From Lysinibacillus capsici (GTDB lineage Bacteria > Bacillota > Bacilli > Bacillales_A > Planococcaceae), in the NCBI RefSeq assembly GCF_003367505.1, contig NZ_PXXX01000013.1, forward strand, positions 62,001 through 126,000: DNA of 64,000 nucleotides, read 5' to 3'. The notes below the pieces were generated by a model. That model made no database searches. It saw only the letters and a list, made by a program, of their open reading frames with translations, and was not told the DNA's origin. A program made the translations under genes and the position numbers. Positions 48,289 to 57,269 of this stretch are shown here, piece after piece (positions within the stretch are counted from its first letter, which is position 1; each line of letters starts with the position of its first letter).

Positions 48289-49956
48289 ATGAAGTTTGTT
48301 AAAAATGACCAAGCAGCTGTTTTCGCGCTCGGCGGACTGGGCGAAATCGGCAAAAACACTTATGGCGTTCAATTTCAAGATGAAATTATCTTAATTGACG
48401 CCGGTATAAAATTTCCAGAAGACGACTTACTCGGCATTGACTATGTTATTCCTGATTACACGTACTTAGTACGTAATGTCGATAAAATCAAAGGACTGTT
48501 TATTACCCATGGGCATGAGGATCATATTGGTGGTATTCCATACCTTTTACGTCAAGTAAATATCCCTGTCTATGGCGGTAAGCTTGCACTTGGCTTATTA
48601 CGTAATAAATTAGAAGAACATGGCTTGCTACGTACAACAAAACTCATTGAAATTAAAGAAGAGGATGTTATTAAATTCAGAAAAACATCTGTTAGCTTCT
48701 TTAGAACAACACATAGTATTCCTGATGCTTATGGAATTGTTGTTAAAACACCACCTGGTAATATCGTTCACACAGGTGACTTTAAATTTGACTTTACACC
48801 AGTGGGTGAACCAGCCAACCTAACAAAGATGGCTGAAATCGGACGTGATGGCGTGCTTTGCTTACTATCTGATAGTACTAACGCTGAAAAGCCTAATTTC
48901 ACAATGTCAGAGCGCACAGTTGGAAAAAGTATCGACGAGATTTTCCGTAAGGTGGATAGCCGTATTATTTTTGCTACCTTTGCATCAAATATTCACCGTT
49001 TACAGCAAGCCACAGACGCAGCCGTAAAATACGGAAGAAAGATTGCTGTCTTTGGTCGCTCAATGGACAATGCTATTACGATTGGTCGTGAGCTAGGTTA
49101 CATTACTGCTCCAAAGGATACATTTATTGATGCTCAAAGCATCAATCGACTTCCTGCAAACGAAGTGATGATTTTATGTACAGGCTCTCAAGGTGAACCA
49201 ATGGCTGCCTTGTCACGTATTGCCAACGGGACACATCGTCAGATTCAAATACAGCCTGGCGATACAGTTATCTTTTCTTCTTCACCAGTACCAGGTAATA
49301 CCGTGAGTGTTAATAAAATCATTAATTTATTGTTCCGTGCAGGTGCAGAAGTCATTCATGGTGCATTAAACAACATTCATACATCTGGTCACGGATCTCA
49401 AGAAGAACAAAAACTGATGCTTCGTTTAATGAAGCCTAAGTTCTTTATGCCTATCCATGGTGAATTCCGTATGTTAAAAATGCATACACATTTAGCTGAA
49501 GATTGCGATGTTCCACTAGACAATACATTTGTTATGGAAAATGGTGATGTTCTAGCACTAAGTGCCAATGAAGCACATGTAGCTGGGCGTATTCCTTCAG
49601 GAGATGTTTACATTGATGGCAATGGTATTGGCGATATCGGTAATATCGTGTTACGTGATCGCCGTATTCTTTCTGAAGAAGGTTTAGTGATTGTAGTTGT
49701 AAGTGTTGATATGGAAAACCAAAAAATTGTTTCTGGCCCTGACATCATCTCACGTGGATTTGTCTATATGCGTGAATCAGGTACGATGATCAACGAGGCA
49801 CAAAAAATGCTAAACCGTCATCTGAATGAAACAATTCAAAGCAAAACTCCTCAATGGACAGAATTGAAAAATGAAATTACAGACGTATTGGGACCTTATC
49901 TATTCGAAAAAACAAAACGTCGTCCAATGATCTTACCGATTATTATGGAGGTTTAA
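48289..49956 (+). CDS. rnjA: Ribonuclease J1
   Basis: Metallo-beta-lactamase/beta-CASP nuclease of 555 residues, with 5'-3' exo- and endonuclease activity central to mRNA decay. Zinc motif [29 protein letters not shown], and beta-CASP elements [13 protein letters not shown] and [10 protein letters not shown]. Ends IIMEV. The ribosome site GGAGG is in the last codons of rpoY, so the two are coupled. Confidence 0.96.
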   Translation: MKFVKNDQAAVFALGGLGEIGKNTYGVQFQDEIILIDAGIKFPEDDLLGIDYVIPDYTYLVRNVDKIKGLFITHGHEDHIGGIPYLLRQVNIPVYGGKLALGLLRNKLEEHGLLRTTKLIEIKEEDVIKFRKTSVSFFRTTHSIPDAYGIVVKTPPGNIVHTGDFKFDFTPVGEPANLTKMAEIGRDGVLCLLSDSTNAEKPNFTMSERTVGKSIDEIFRKVDSRIIFATFASNIHRLQQATDAAVKYGRKIAVFGRSMDNAITIGRELGYITAPKDTFIDAQSINRLPANEVMILCTGSQGEPMAALSRIANGTHRQIQIQPGDTVIFSSSPVPGNTVSVNKIINLLFRAGAEVIHGALNNIHTSGHGSQEEQKLMLRLMKPKFFMPIHGEFRMLKMHTHLAEDCDVPLDNTFVMENGDVLALSANEAHVAGRIPSGDVYIDGNGIGDIGNIVLRDRRILSEEGLVIVVVSVDMENQKIVSGPDIISRGFVYMRESGTMINEAQKMLNRHLNETIQSKTPQWTELKNEITDVLGPYLFEKTKRRPMILPIIMEV

Positions 49957-49962
49957 CCTCGT

Positions 49963-49999
49963 AAAAAGAAACTATGTAAAATTTACATAGTTTCTTTTT
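49963..49999 (+). terminator. Terminator of rpoY-rnjA
   Basis: AAAAGAAACTATGTAAA and TTTACATAGTTTCTTTT, a perfect 17-bp inverted repeat with almost no loop, then T-rich. Confidence 0.9.
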
Positions 50000-50065
50000 T
50001 ATTTTTGAAACCTCCTTTTTATTTTTGCGTATATAGTAATAACAACATCAAAAAGGAGCGTTTTT

Positions 50066-50245
50066 ATGCTAGATAAAATTCTTCATTCCTTACTCAATAG
50101 TAAATCCAAACGCCATTATTCTTCATCAAGTAGCCGTAGTAGATATTCAAAGCGACATAATTATTATGGTCACAAGCATTATAAGCGTGGCTCTCGTAAA
50201 AGCTCACGCAGTTTTTTCAGCTCTATGAGTTTCTTTAGTAGCTAA
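50066..50245 (+). CDS. Ser/Arg-rich 59-residue protein
   Basis: Fifty-nine residues: a short amphipathic start (MLDKILHSLLNSK), a core with 19 Ser, 7 Arg, 7 Lys, 5 His and 5 Tyr in total (including SSSSSRSRYSKR and RGSRKSSRSFF), and a Ser/Phe end. AAAGGAG precedes the ATG. Its TAA overlaps the ATG of the kinase gene as TAATG. Composition resembles basic, possibly nucleic-acid-binding, low-complexity proteins and offers many Ser phospho-acceptors. Substrate or adaptor of the neighbouring kinase is inference. Confidence 0.7.
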   Translation: MLDKILHSLLNSKSKRHYSSSSSRSRYSKRHNYYGHKHYKRGSRKSSRSFFSSMSFFSS

Positions 50246-51033
50246 TGTGGTGGAAACGAATTTCCGAAAAAAGTTTTGACCAGGCTGTAGAACTTTACAT
50301 AGCCGAACATCCCGATTTTTCTTTTAAAAAATTCCTTGGCTATGGCTCATATGGTCGTACGTATTTAATTGAAGATTGCTCGTCAGCAAGTCTATTTGTT
50401 TTAAAATGCTTGCGACCCAAACATCGTCATCACCAGAAAACCATTCATAAATTTCAACAAGAAATTCACATACTCCAGCAACTTTCACTACCCTATGTTC
50501 CTACCATCCATTCAGCAGGAACAATTTCAGACAGCCCATTTTTTATCATGGACTATGTCAATGGGCAAACTTTTGAGGAGCTTATTTTTCAGAATGGTAC
50601 CAAATTTACAATTGCTCAATCCCTTGCTATTACAAAGCAATTATTAGAGCAAATTGTACAGTTACACAATTATGGTATTGTACATCGCGATTTACGGATT
50701 CCGAATATATTGTTAGTGGGTCAGCAATTGCATATTATTGACTTTGGTCTAGCTACCACTTATCAAAAGCAAATCGATATCTCTACGATTGAAAATCCAA
50801 AACGTGCCGAAAATCATATTAGTGATCTTTATTTTGTCGGCCATTTTTTATTATTTTTACTATACTCAGACTACAAGCCAAGCAAGAAAAAAGAGAAAGC
50901 TTGGCAGCAGGAATTAAAATTACCAATCAAAGTCCAAGATTTTCTTGAGCGCCTATTATGGATTCAAGAACCCTTTGCAAGTGCGTTAGAGGCCTTGCAA
51001 TCTATGCCCCCATTCATAGATAAAAACCATTAA
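50245..51033 (+). CDS. Hanks-type Ser/Thr protein kinase (PrkD/YbdM-like)
   Basis: Soluble kinase of 262 residues without transmembrane or PASTA segments. Gly-loop GYGSYG (32-37), ATP Lys54 in FVLKCL, catalytic HRDLRIPN (147-154) and DFG (167-169). The activation segment is short and lacks a clear APE, as in other minimal bacterial kinases. It has no separate ribosome site beyond coupling to the Ser/Arg-rich gene. Physiological role unknown. Confidence 0.85.
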   Translation: MWWKRISEKSFDQAVELYIAEHPDFSFKKFLGYGSYGRTYLIEDCSSASLFVLKCLRPKHRHHQKTIHKFQQEIHILQQLSLPYVPTIHSAGTISDSPFFIMDYVNGQTFEELIFQNGTKFTIAQSLAITKQLLEQIVQLHNYGIVHRDLRIPNILLVGQQLHIIDFGLATTYQKQIDISTIENPKRAENHISDLYFVGHFLLFLLYSDYKPSKKKEKAWQQELKLPIKVQDFLERLLWIQEPFASALEALQSMPPFIDKNH

Positions 51034-51035
51034 AA

Positions 51036-51071
51036 ATAGAATTGTTCACCGCCAAACGTGAACAATTCTAT
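51036..51071. terminator. Bidirectional terminator kinase / tetR
   Basis: ATAGAATTGTTCAC and GTGAACAATTCTAT, perfect 14-bp stem with an eight-base loop between converging genes; T-runs are weak. Confidence 0.7.
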
Positions 51072-51079
51072 CCTAGAGT

Positions 51080-51913
51080 TCAAATATTAAAGTATTTTGC
51101 AGTTACATATGCAATCCAATGATACGCTGGGTCTAAACGTAGATTTTCAATTAGCCCCTTAATGATTGCTTTACCATAAGTAGGATTTTCTATTTCTTGC
51201 TTTAACAACTCAATGGATTCTTTTTCTATAGAATCCTCAGTATGATTTATATTTTGCTCCAATAATTGTAGTAAAGCATCTTTTGACACGTCTTCCTCAC
51301 ACGGCTTTGCAATAAACGGCACAAGATCTGCTGTAATAAATGGAATGGTTGTATGATGGGCAATAATATCTGTCTTTTCTGCTAAAGATTTAGCTAATTG
51401 CTCTAAATCAAGTGGCATATCTGAAAAAATAAAAAGCTCAGCATAGCTCTTCATAAATCCTTTTATGCAGTACATTACATCATATTTCATTTCTTTTAAT
51501 TGATCCTGATAAAGCTGCTCAAGCATATAGAGAATTGATTTCGACATTTCTGCTTCATACGCTGTTATTTTATGAAATAGCTCTTTTTTTGTTAAAAAGA
51601 CCTTTTCATTAAAGAATACACGTGCAGATGCAGAATGGTCTTTGAATGCTTGAAAAATACTTTTATAAAATTCAACCAAAACAGTTTCTTTGTTATACGT
51701 TCCTCTGACTACTTGGTCAACATCTGTAATAAACTGCTGTAAATAGTAATCAACCATAGATATAACAAGCTCATCTTTGGTTTTGAAGGATAAATAAAAT
51801 GCACCTTTAGAAATCCCGCAGCGTTCTGTAATTTGTTGTACTGACGTAGCTTCAAAACCCTGTTCAGAAAACAGTTCTAACGCTTTCTCCATAATTAATT
51901 GCTTTTTTAACAT
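51080..51913 (-). CDS. TetR-family repressor of the RND pump (YerO-like)
   Basis: A 277-residue regulator, long for TetR. HTH near the N-terminus: MEKALELFSEQGFEATSVQQ then GISKGAFYLSFKTKDEL. Divergent from the RND efflux gene, the same arrangement as yerO-yerP(swrC) in B. subtilis. A dyad between the -35 and -10 of the pump promoter (51948-51965) is its likely operator. Confidence 0.87.
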   Translation of the reverse strand: MLKKQLIMEKALELFSEQGFEATSVQQITERCGISKGAFYLSFKTKDELVISMVDYYLQQFITDVDQVVRGTYNKETVLVEFYKSIFQAFKDHSASARVFFNEKVFLTKKELFHKITAYEAEMSKSILYMLEQLYQDQLKEMKYDVMYCIKGFMKSYAELFIFSDMPLDLEQLAKSLAEKTDIIAHHTTIPFITADLVPFIAKPCEEDVSKDALLQLLEQNINHTEDSIEKESIELLKQEIENPTYGKAIIKGLIENLRLDPAYHWIAYVTAKYFNI

Positions 51914-51941
51914 ATTTTTAACTCTCTCCTAATGCATTTCG

Positions 51942-51970
51942 TTGACAAATGACCGATTAGTCATTAGTAT
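51942..51970 (+). promoter_or_regulatory. RND pump promoter with embedded operator
   Basis: -35 TTGACA (51942-51947), 17 bases, -10 TAGTAT (51965-51970). The spacer holds AATGAC-CGATTA-GTCATT, a 6-bp inverted repeat (51948-51953 / 51960-51965). Placement between the boxes is the classic position for TetR repression. Confidence 0.6.
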
Positions 51971-52006
51971 AAATAATTGAATTTAGATAGTCAATAAAGG
52001 GTAGGT

Positions 52007-55000
52007 GTGAAGGTGAAAGGTTTAGTTAATTTCGTATTAAAGAACAAATTGGCAGTGTGGTTATTAACAATTATCATCACTGTCTCTGGTATTTATTCGG
52101 GTACAAGGATGAAAATGGAATCGATACCTGATATTTCGATCCCGTATTTAATTGTCATGGGCGTATATCCTGGCGCAACGCCTGAACAAGTCATGAATGA
52201 ACTTTCCATTCCGTTCGAAAAATCCATAGAAAGTTTAGAAGATGTGAAGGCTGTTTACTCAACTTCCTCTTCCAACGTAGCACAAGTTCAAGTGGAATAC
52301 GACTATGGAATTGATATGGATGAGAAAAAACGTCAATTAGAAGCAGCTTTAGATAATCTTAAACTACCTGAAGGTGCTCAAGAGCCTACTATTATGGCAA
52401 TCAGCATGAACATGATGCCCGTAGTCGCTTTATCTGTAAGTAGCTCTAAGGAAGATATTGTTGATTTAACTTCAACAGTAGAAGAAGTTTTACTGCCTAA
52501 AATCGAAAAGATTGATGGTGTTGCATCTGCTACCATCACAGGTCAGCATATTGAACAAGTATCGTTTAAATACGATGAAGAAAAAATGGCAGCACTTGGT
52601 TTAACAGAGGAAACTGTTAAACAAATGATTCAGGCAAGTGATATGTCACTGTCACTTGGTTTATATCAATTTACTGTCGGGGAACAAGCCGTTTCAGTAG
52701 ATGGTAAGGTAAAATCAGTGGATGAACTGAAAGACTTATTAATTCCAGTTACACCTTCAGCTACAAATCCTTCACCTTTCGTTCGTCTAGGTGATATTGC
52801 AAAAATTGAAGTAGAAGGTAAAGTGCAATCTGTTTCACGTACAAATGGTCAAGATGCCATTGCTATTCAAATCGTAAAAGGCCAAGATGCGAATACGGTA
52901 ACAGTTGTTAATGCCGTAAAAGACCTTATGAAGGATGAGGAAAAACGATTAGATGGCTTAAACGTAGAGATCTCTCTTGACCAAGGTGCCCCAATTGAAG
53001 ATTCTGTATTTACAATGATCGAAAAAGCAGTCTTTGGTGGCGCAATTGCCGTATTAATCATTTTACTATTCTTACGTGATTTCAAATCAACGATTATTTC
53101 AATTATTTCTATCCCAGTTTCTATCTTTATGGCATTACTCCTATTAAACTGGATGGATATTACATTAAACATCATGACCCTCGGCGCGATTACCGTCGCA
53201 ATCGGTCGTGTTATCGATGACTCAATCGTAGTTGTAGAAAATATTTACCGACGAATTCACTTAAAACAAGAAAAACTTACAGGTCGTGCCCTAATTCGCG
53301 AAGCAACAATTGAAATGTTCAAACCCATTCTTTCTTCAACATTGGTAACGGTCGCTGTATTCGCTCCTCTTATTTTCGTAGGTGGTATGGTAGGCGAATT
53401 ATTCATGCCATTTGCCCTTACAATGACATTTGCATTAGGTGCATCGTTATTAGTTGCGATCACAATCGTACCTGCTTTATCTCACTTCTTATTCCGTAAA
53501 AAGTTATACGGTGAGAAGACTGAAAGCCAACATAAAGAAGTTGGTAAACTTGCTACCTGGTACAAAGGTGTCTTAGAAAAAGTATTAAATCACAAAATTA
53601 TTACATCTGTCCTTGCGATTCTTTTACTTGTTGGTTCTCTTGCATTAACACCACTTATTGGTTTTAGTTTTATGGGCTCACAAGAAGAAAAAGTTATGTA
53701 CTTAACGTATACGCCTGCAACGGGAGAGCTGGCTGACGAAACGGCAGCAAATGTTGAAAAAGTAGAAAAAGAATTAATGAAACGTAAAGATGTTGATATT
53801 TTACAAGTTTCCATTACAGATGCGAAGAATGTCGATCCATCAGCAATGATGATGGGTGGAGGTGCTGGCGGTGCCTTAATGTACCTTATCTTTGATCCGG
53901 ATATGGAAGACTTCCCTAAAGCTCGTGATGAGGTTGAAGACTATGTATTTAACATCGGGCAATCAGGAGAATGGAAGTCTCAAAACTTCACTTCTATGTC
54001 GATGTCATCAAACGAAGTCAGCTATACACTGTATAGTGATGATTTAGATAAACTTCGAGATGCTGTGAAACAAGTAGAGGGTGCTCTAAAAGAAGTGGAT
54101 GGCTTAGAAGATATTAAATCTGATAATGAAGATCCATACGTAGAGCATGTGCTAAAAGTTGAACAAAAAAATGTCCTTCAATACGGGTTAACGACAGCTC
54201 AAATCGTGATGGCATTAAATTCAAATACATCGCAAGAAGTATTAACTACCGTGAAAAACGATGGTAAAGATATCGATGTCATCGTTCAACGCGATGCTAA
54301 AGCAGCTGCGACTTCACTTGATGATGTCTTAGCCACTGAAATTAAAACAGCATTAGGTACAACAATGACTATCGGAGAATTAGTAGATGTTGAGGAAGGT
54401 ACAACACTTAACTCATTATCTCGTTCAAAAGGTGAATATTTCGCAACAGTATCTGGTACGATTATCGGTGACGATATTTCAAAAGCCACTACTGCTGCTG
54501 ATAAAAAAATTGATAAATTAGATTTACAAAAAGGTGTAACACTTGGTGTTGCTGGTGTTGCTGCAGATATGCAAGAAACATTCACTAAGCTTGGTATTGC
54601 GATGTTAGCAGCCATTGCCATTGTTTACTTCATTCTAGTGGTAACATTCGGAGAAGGTTTAGCTCCATTCGCTATTCTTTTCTCACTACCATTCGCAGTA
54701 ATTGGTGCATTTATTGGTTTATTCGTTACAGGGCAGACTATTTCTGTATCTGTCATGATGGGTCTATTGATGTTGATTGGTATCGTCGTAACAAATGCCA
54801 TCGTATTAGTTGACCGTATCATTCATATGGAACATGATGGTCTTGCCATGCGTGAAGCGATCCTTGAAGCAGGAGCAACACGTTTACGTCCTATCCTGAT
54901 GACAGCCATCGCTACAATTGGAGCTATGATTCCAATGGCACTTGGTACTGGCGGTAGTGGGTTAATTTCCAAAGACTTAGCTATTACTGTAATTGGCGGT

Positions 55001-55102
55001 TTATTATCTTCTACCCTATTAACACTCGTTGTTGTACCAATTGTTTATGAAATGCTATCTAAAATGTTAAAGAAAAACCGTAAAGATATTGAAGAAAATT
55101 AA
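52007..55102 (+). CDS. swrC: RND-family efflux pump (SwrC/YerP-like)
   Basis: HAE1/RND transporter of 1031 residues with twelve helices and two large extracytoplasmic loops. N-terminal NFVLKNKLAVWLLTIII, proton-relay helix TVAIGRVIDDSIVVVENIYR and a second-half match GIVVTNAIVLVDRI. The B. subtilis homologue exports surfactin and supports swarming; other substrates include bile-like detergents. Two GTG starts (52007 and 52013) are possible. Gram-positive RNDs act without an outer-membrane partner. Confidence 0.9.
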   Translation: MKVKGLVNFVLKNKLAVWLLTIIITVSGIYSGTRMKMESIPDISIPYLIVMGVYPGATPEQVMNELSIPFEKSIESLEDVKAVYSTSSSNVAQVQVEYDYGIDMDEKKRQLEAALDNLKLPEGAQEPTIMAISMNMMPVVALSVSSSKEDIVDLTSTVEEVLLPKIEKIDGVASATITGQHIEQVSFKYDEEKMAALGLTEETVKQMIQASDMSLSLGLYQFTVGEQAVSVDGKVKSVDELKDLLIPVTPSATNPSPFVRLGDIAKIEVEGKVQSVSRTNGQDAIAIQIVKGQDANTVTVVNAVKDLMKDEEKRLDGLNVEISLDQGAPIEDSVFTMIEKAVFGGAIAVLIILLFLRDFKSTIISIISIPVSIFMALLLLNWMDITLNIMTLGAITVAIGRVIDDSIVVVENIYRRIHLKQEKLTGRALIREATIEMFKPILSSTLVTVAVFAPLIFVGGMVGELFMPFALTMTFALGASLLVAITIVPALSHFLFRKKLYGEKTESQHKEVGKLATWYKGVLEKVLNHKIITSVLAILLLVGSLALTPLIGFSFMGSQEEKVMYLTYTPATGELADETAANVEKVEKELMKRKDVDILQVSITDAKNVDPSAMMMGGGAGGALMYLIFDPDMEDFPKARDEVEDYVFNIGQSGEWKSQNFTSMSMSSNEVSYTLYSDDLDKLRDAVKQVEGALKEVDGLEDIKSDNEDPYVEHVLKVEQKNVLQYGLTTAQIVMALNSNTSQEVLTTVKNDGKDIDVIVQRDAKAAATSLDDVLATEIKTALGTTMTIGELVDVEEGTTLNSLSRSKGEYFATVSGTIIGDDISKATTAADKKIDKLDLQKGVTLGVAGVAADMQETFTKLGIAMLAAIAIVYFILVVTFGEGLAPFAILFSLPFAVIGAFIGLFVTGQTISVSVMMGLLMLIGIVVTNAIVLVDRIIHMEHDGLAMREAILEAGATRLRPILMTAIATIGAMIPMALGTGGSGLISKDLAITVIGGLLSSTLLTLVVVPIVYEMLSKMLKKNRKDIEEN

Positions 55103-55113
55103 TAAAAAAAAAC

Positions 55114-55152
55114 AACCACTCATGCAATCTTTGCGTGAGTGGTTATTTTTTA
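55114..55152. terminator. Bidirectional terminator RND pump / yngK-like
   Basis: AACCACTCATGCA pairs with TGCGTGAGTGGTT (one G-U), then ATTTTTTAT; an A-run precedes it for the opposite strand. Confidence 0.88.
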
Positions 55153-55163
55153 TCCTAAGCTTT

Positions 55164-56732
55164 TTATTGATTTTCTATTACTACAAAAACTTCCTTGCTT
55201 TCCACACCTGTATTTGATACAGCCTTAATGCCGTATGTATAGCTATGCTTAGCAAGAGCTGACTTGTCCACAAATTTAGTGAATCCATCCATATTATAAA
55301 CAACATCCACTATATTTCGAGGGTCATCATAAGAGCCTTCTTTGTTTCCTGTAAAACGATAAATGACATACTTGCGTGGTTGTGTTTCATTTTCGTCTAT
55401 AATCTCTATCTTACGACCTGCCGCTTCCTTTGTCACTTGCACAAAAGTCGGCACGTTCGGCACTGTGTCATCATCCCAAGTTGTTTCTGGTGTCAGTGCT
55501 GTGTAATTATATAATTGTTGACTAACAATCGTTGCATAGCCTAGTTTATTGTTTTGAAAGCTTCTCAAGGAGAAATGCATTTGCCCCTCAGCCGCTACCT
55601 TTTCCGAACGATTCGCTAGTATTTGACTAGGTAGCTCCATTTTATTTTTCCATGCTGCATCACTATCATTGCCAACTTTGTAATCAGCAAGCCCAATGTA
55701 TAGATGTACAGGGTGTGTTGTTGCGTAGGTTTGCACTTCATGGCTCCACCAATCTAGCAGCGTTCCATATTTCGCAACAGATAATGTTCTTGACCAATAA
55801 ATTTGTGGTGTAATGTAATCAATTGTGCCATTTTGAATCCATGTTCTGACGTCTGCATATAAATCATCGTAATTATTAACACCAGCCCTTGTATCGCTTC
55901 CTGTTTTATCTAGCGATTTATTGCGCCATACACCAAATGGTGAAATACCAAATTGAACATATGGCTTTGTGTCTTTAATGGCCGTGTAAAGATTTTCTAC
56001 AAGACGGTTGACATTATCTCGTCGCCAATCCTCCACCTTTTTGAAGGAAGCACCATAGTTTTTAAAAGCTGCTTGATCTGGAAAAACTTCATTAGCAACT
56101 TTATATGGATAAAAATAATCATCCATATGCACTGCGTCAATATCATAATTGGCTACTAGCTCTCTTACTACTTCAACTAAATAGTCTTGTACTTCTGGTA
56201 AACCAGGATTTAAATAATATTGCTTACCGTATTTGATAACCCAATTTGGATGTGTTCTAGCCACATTATCAGCAGCAAGGTCTGTCAGTTTTTGTCCAGA
56301 CATTGTTACACGATAAGGATTCATCCATGCATGTAGCTCCATACCCCGTTTATGACTTTCCTCTATCATGATCGCAAGAGGATCGTAGCCTGGATTCGTG
56401 CCTTGCTTTTTGCCTGTTATGTAAGATGACCATGGCGCTAAATCAGAGGCATACATTGCATCATTTGTTGGTCTTACTTGATAAATAACAGTATTGAATT
56501 TATTGGCTTTTAGTTGATCCAAAGTTTGGCGTGTCCAAGCCGTGTACTGCTCCTTCGTCATACCTGCTTTCATATCAAGATTAAGAACGGTTGAAATCCA
56601 GACAGCCCTCATCTCCCTTTTTGGCTGTGTCGTGCTTGCCATGGCAGTCTTTGTAGGGATTGTCGATAGGCATAACACAAAAATCATCGCGACTAAAGTT
56701 AAGATCTTCCATTTACTATTTTTCTTTCTCAT
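55164..56732 (-). CDS. Secreted family 10-like glycosyl hydrolase (YngK-like, DUF187)
   Basis: A 522-residue exported protein with a signal peptide (about 1-32, ending in TAMAS). The TIM-barrel domain of the GHL10/DUF187 family (about 38-350) shows EMRAVWISTVLNLDM, NKFNTVIYQVRPTNDAMY, GMELHAWMNPYRV and AVHMDDYFYPY with a likely acidic catalytic pair. A C-terminal FnIII-like domain follows. Probably acts on cell-wall or extracellular glycans; substrate unknown. TGGAGG precedes the ATG. Confidence 0.88.
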   Translation of the reverse strand: MRKKNSKWKILTLVAMIFVLCLSTIPTKTAMASTTQPKREMRAVWISTVLNLDMKAGMTKEQYTAWTRQTLDQLKANKFNTVIYQVRPTNDAMYASDLAPWSSYITGKKQGTNPGYDPLAIMIEESHKRGMELHAWMNPYRVTMSGQKLTDLAADNVARTHPNWVIKYGKQYYLNPGLPEVQDYLVEVVRELVANYDIDAVHMDDYFYPYKVANEVFPDQAAFKNYGASFKKVEDWRRDNVNRLVENLYTAIKDTKPYVQFGISPFGVWRNKSLDKTGSDTRAGVNNYDDLYADVRTWIQNGTIDYITPQIYWSRTLSVAKYGTLLDWWSHEVQTYATTHPVHLYIGLADYKVGNDSDAAWKNKMELPSQILANRSEKVAAEGQMHFSLRSFQNNKLGYATIVSQQLYNYTALTPETTWDDDTVPNVPTFVQVTKEAAGRKIEIIDENETQPRKYVIYRFTGNKEGSYDDPRNIVDVVYNMDGFTKFVDKSALAKHSYTYGIKAVSNTGVESKEVFVVIENQ

Positions 56733-57010
56733 ATTTCCTCCATTTGCTATTTTTCTATTTTAGTATATGACAAGTACTCGCTATATGCACGTCTCCGAAG
56801 CAACTTTATTGGAATCAATGATAAGTTTCATCTCTAACAAACGTTCCCGATAGTTTCAAAATATGTATAAAAAAACTACTGAAAAGACAATGAATAGTAC
56901 TTTTCCTTTAAAGAAATCGATAAATATAGATGCATGGCGTTTCATTTTATGAGATTCATTTCACAATTTCCAAATTTTTAAATTCAACCTAGTTTTTGCT
57001 TAATTCATTC
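56733..57010. other. Non-coding interval upstream of the mef leader
   Basis: About 280 AT-rich bases upstream of yngK-like and of the mef leader promoter. Nothing I can define beyond the yngK ribosome site at the left edge. Confidence 0.3.
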
Positions 57011-57040
57011 TTTACGCATCGATGAACTTTATGCTACAAT
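57011..57040 (+). promoter_or_regulatory. Promoter of the mef leader transcript
   Basis: TTTACG (57011-57016), 18 bases, TACAAT (57035-57040). Predicted start near 57047 places the leader peptide at the 5' end of a long untranslated region. Confidence 0.55.
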
Positions 57041-57065
57041 CAACACAACTTATATAGAACGGAGG

Positions 57066-57217
57066 GTATTCCAAATGACAGCTTCAATTAGACTACGATT
57101 TCACCTTATTAATTAAATATGTGTACACTTTGCCTGCTGTGCAAGGGAAATGGAATTAGGTCTAGTCTGTTTTAGGAATACTGGAAAAGAGGGGACTTCT
57201 ACTCCCCTCTTTTTTTG
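57066..57217 (+). promoter_or_regulatory. Transcription attenuator of the mef-like gene
   Basis: Intrinsic terminator AAAAGAGGGGA / TCCCCTCTTTT (57185-57195 / 57203-57213) with a long T-run ends the leader. Upstream are a local hairpin (CTTTGC / GCAAGG, 57128-57146) and a long-range complement GTATTCC (57066-57072) / GGAATAC (57175-57181) that reaches from the leader ribosome site to the edge of the terminator. Stalling at the RLR codons would disturb the long-range pair. The exact switch is inferred, not modelled. Confidence 0.75.
57075..57116 (+). CDS. Macrolide-type arrest leader peptide
   Basis: Thirteen codons, MTASIRLRFHLIN, with GGAGGG at 57061-57066 as ribosome site. The RLR (+X+) motif is the known site where macrolide-bound ribosomes stall. 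The peptide closely resembles the ErmD leader (MTHSMRLRFPTLNQ) and the mef(A) leader (MTASMRLR). It is followed by a terminator and then a Mef-like efflux gene. It therefore most likely senses macrolides by stalling and relieves premature termination. The peptide itself need have no other function. Confidence 0.85.
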   Translation: MTASIRLRFHLIN

Positions 57218-57269
57218 TGTTGTCTTTTACTTTCCACACAGGCACTACTGTTAGAAAGGGATGACGAAA

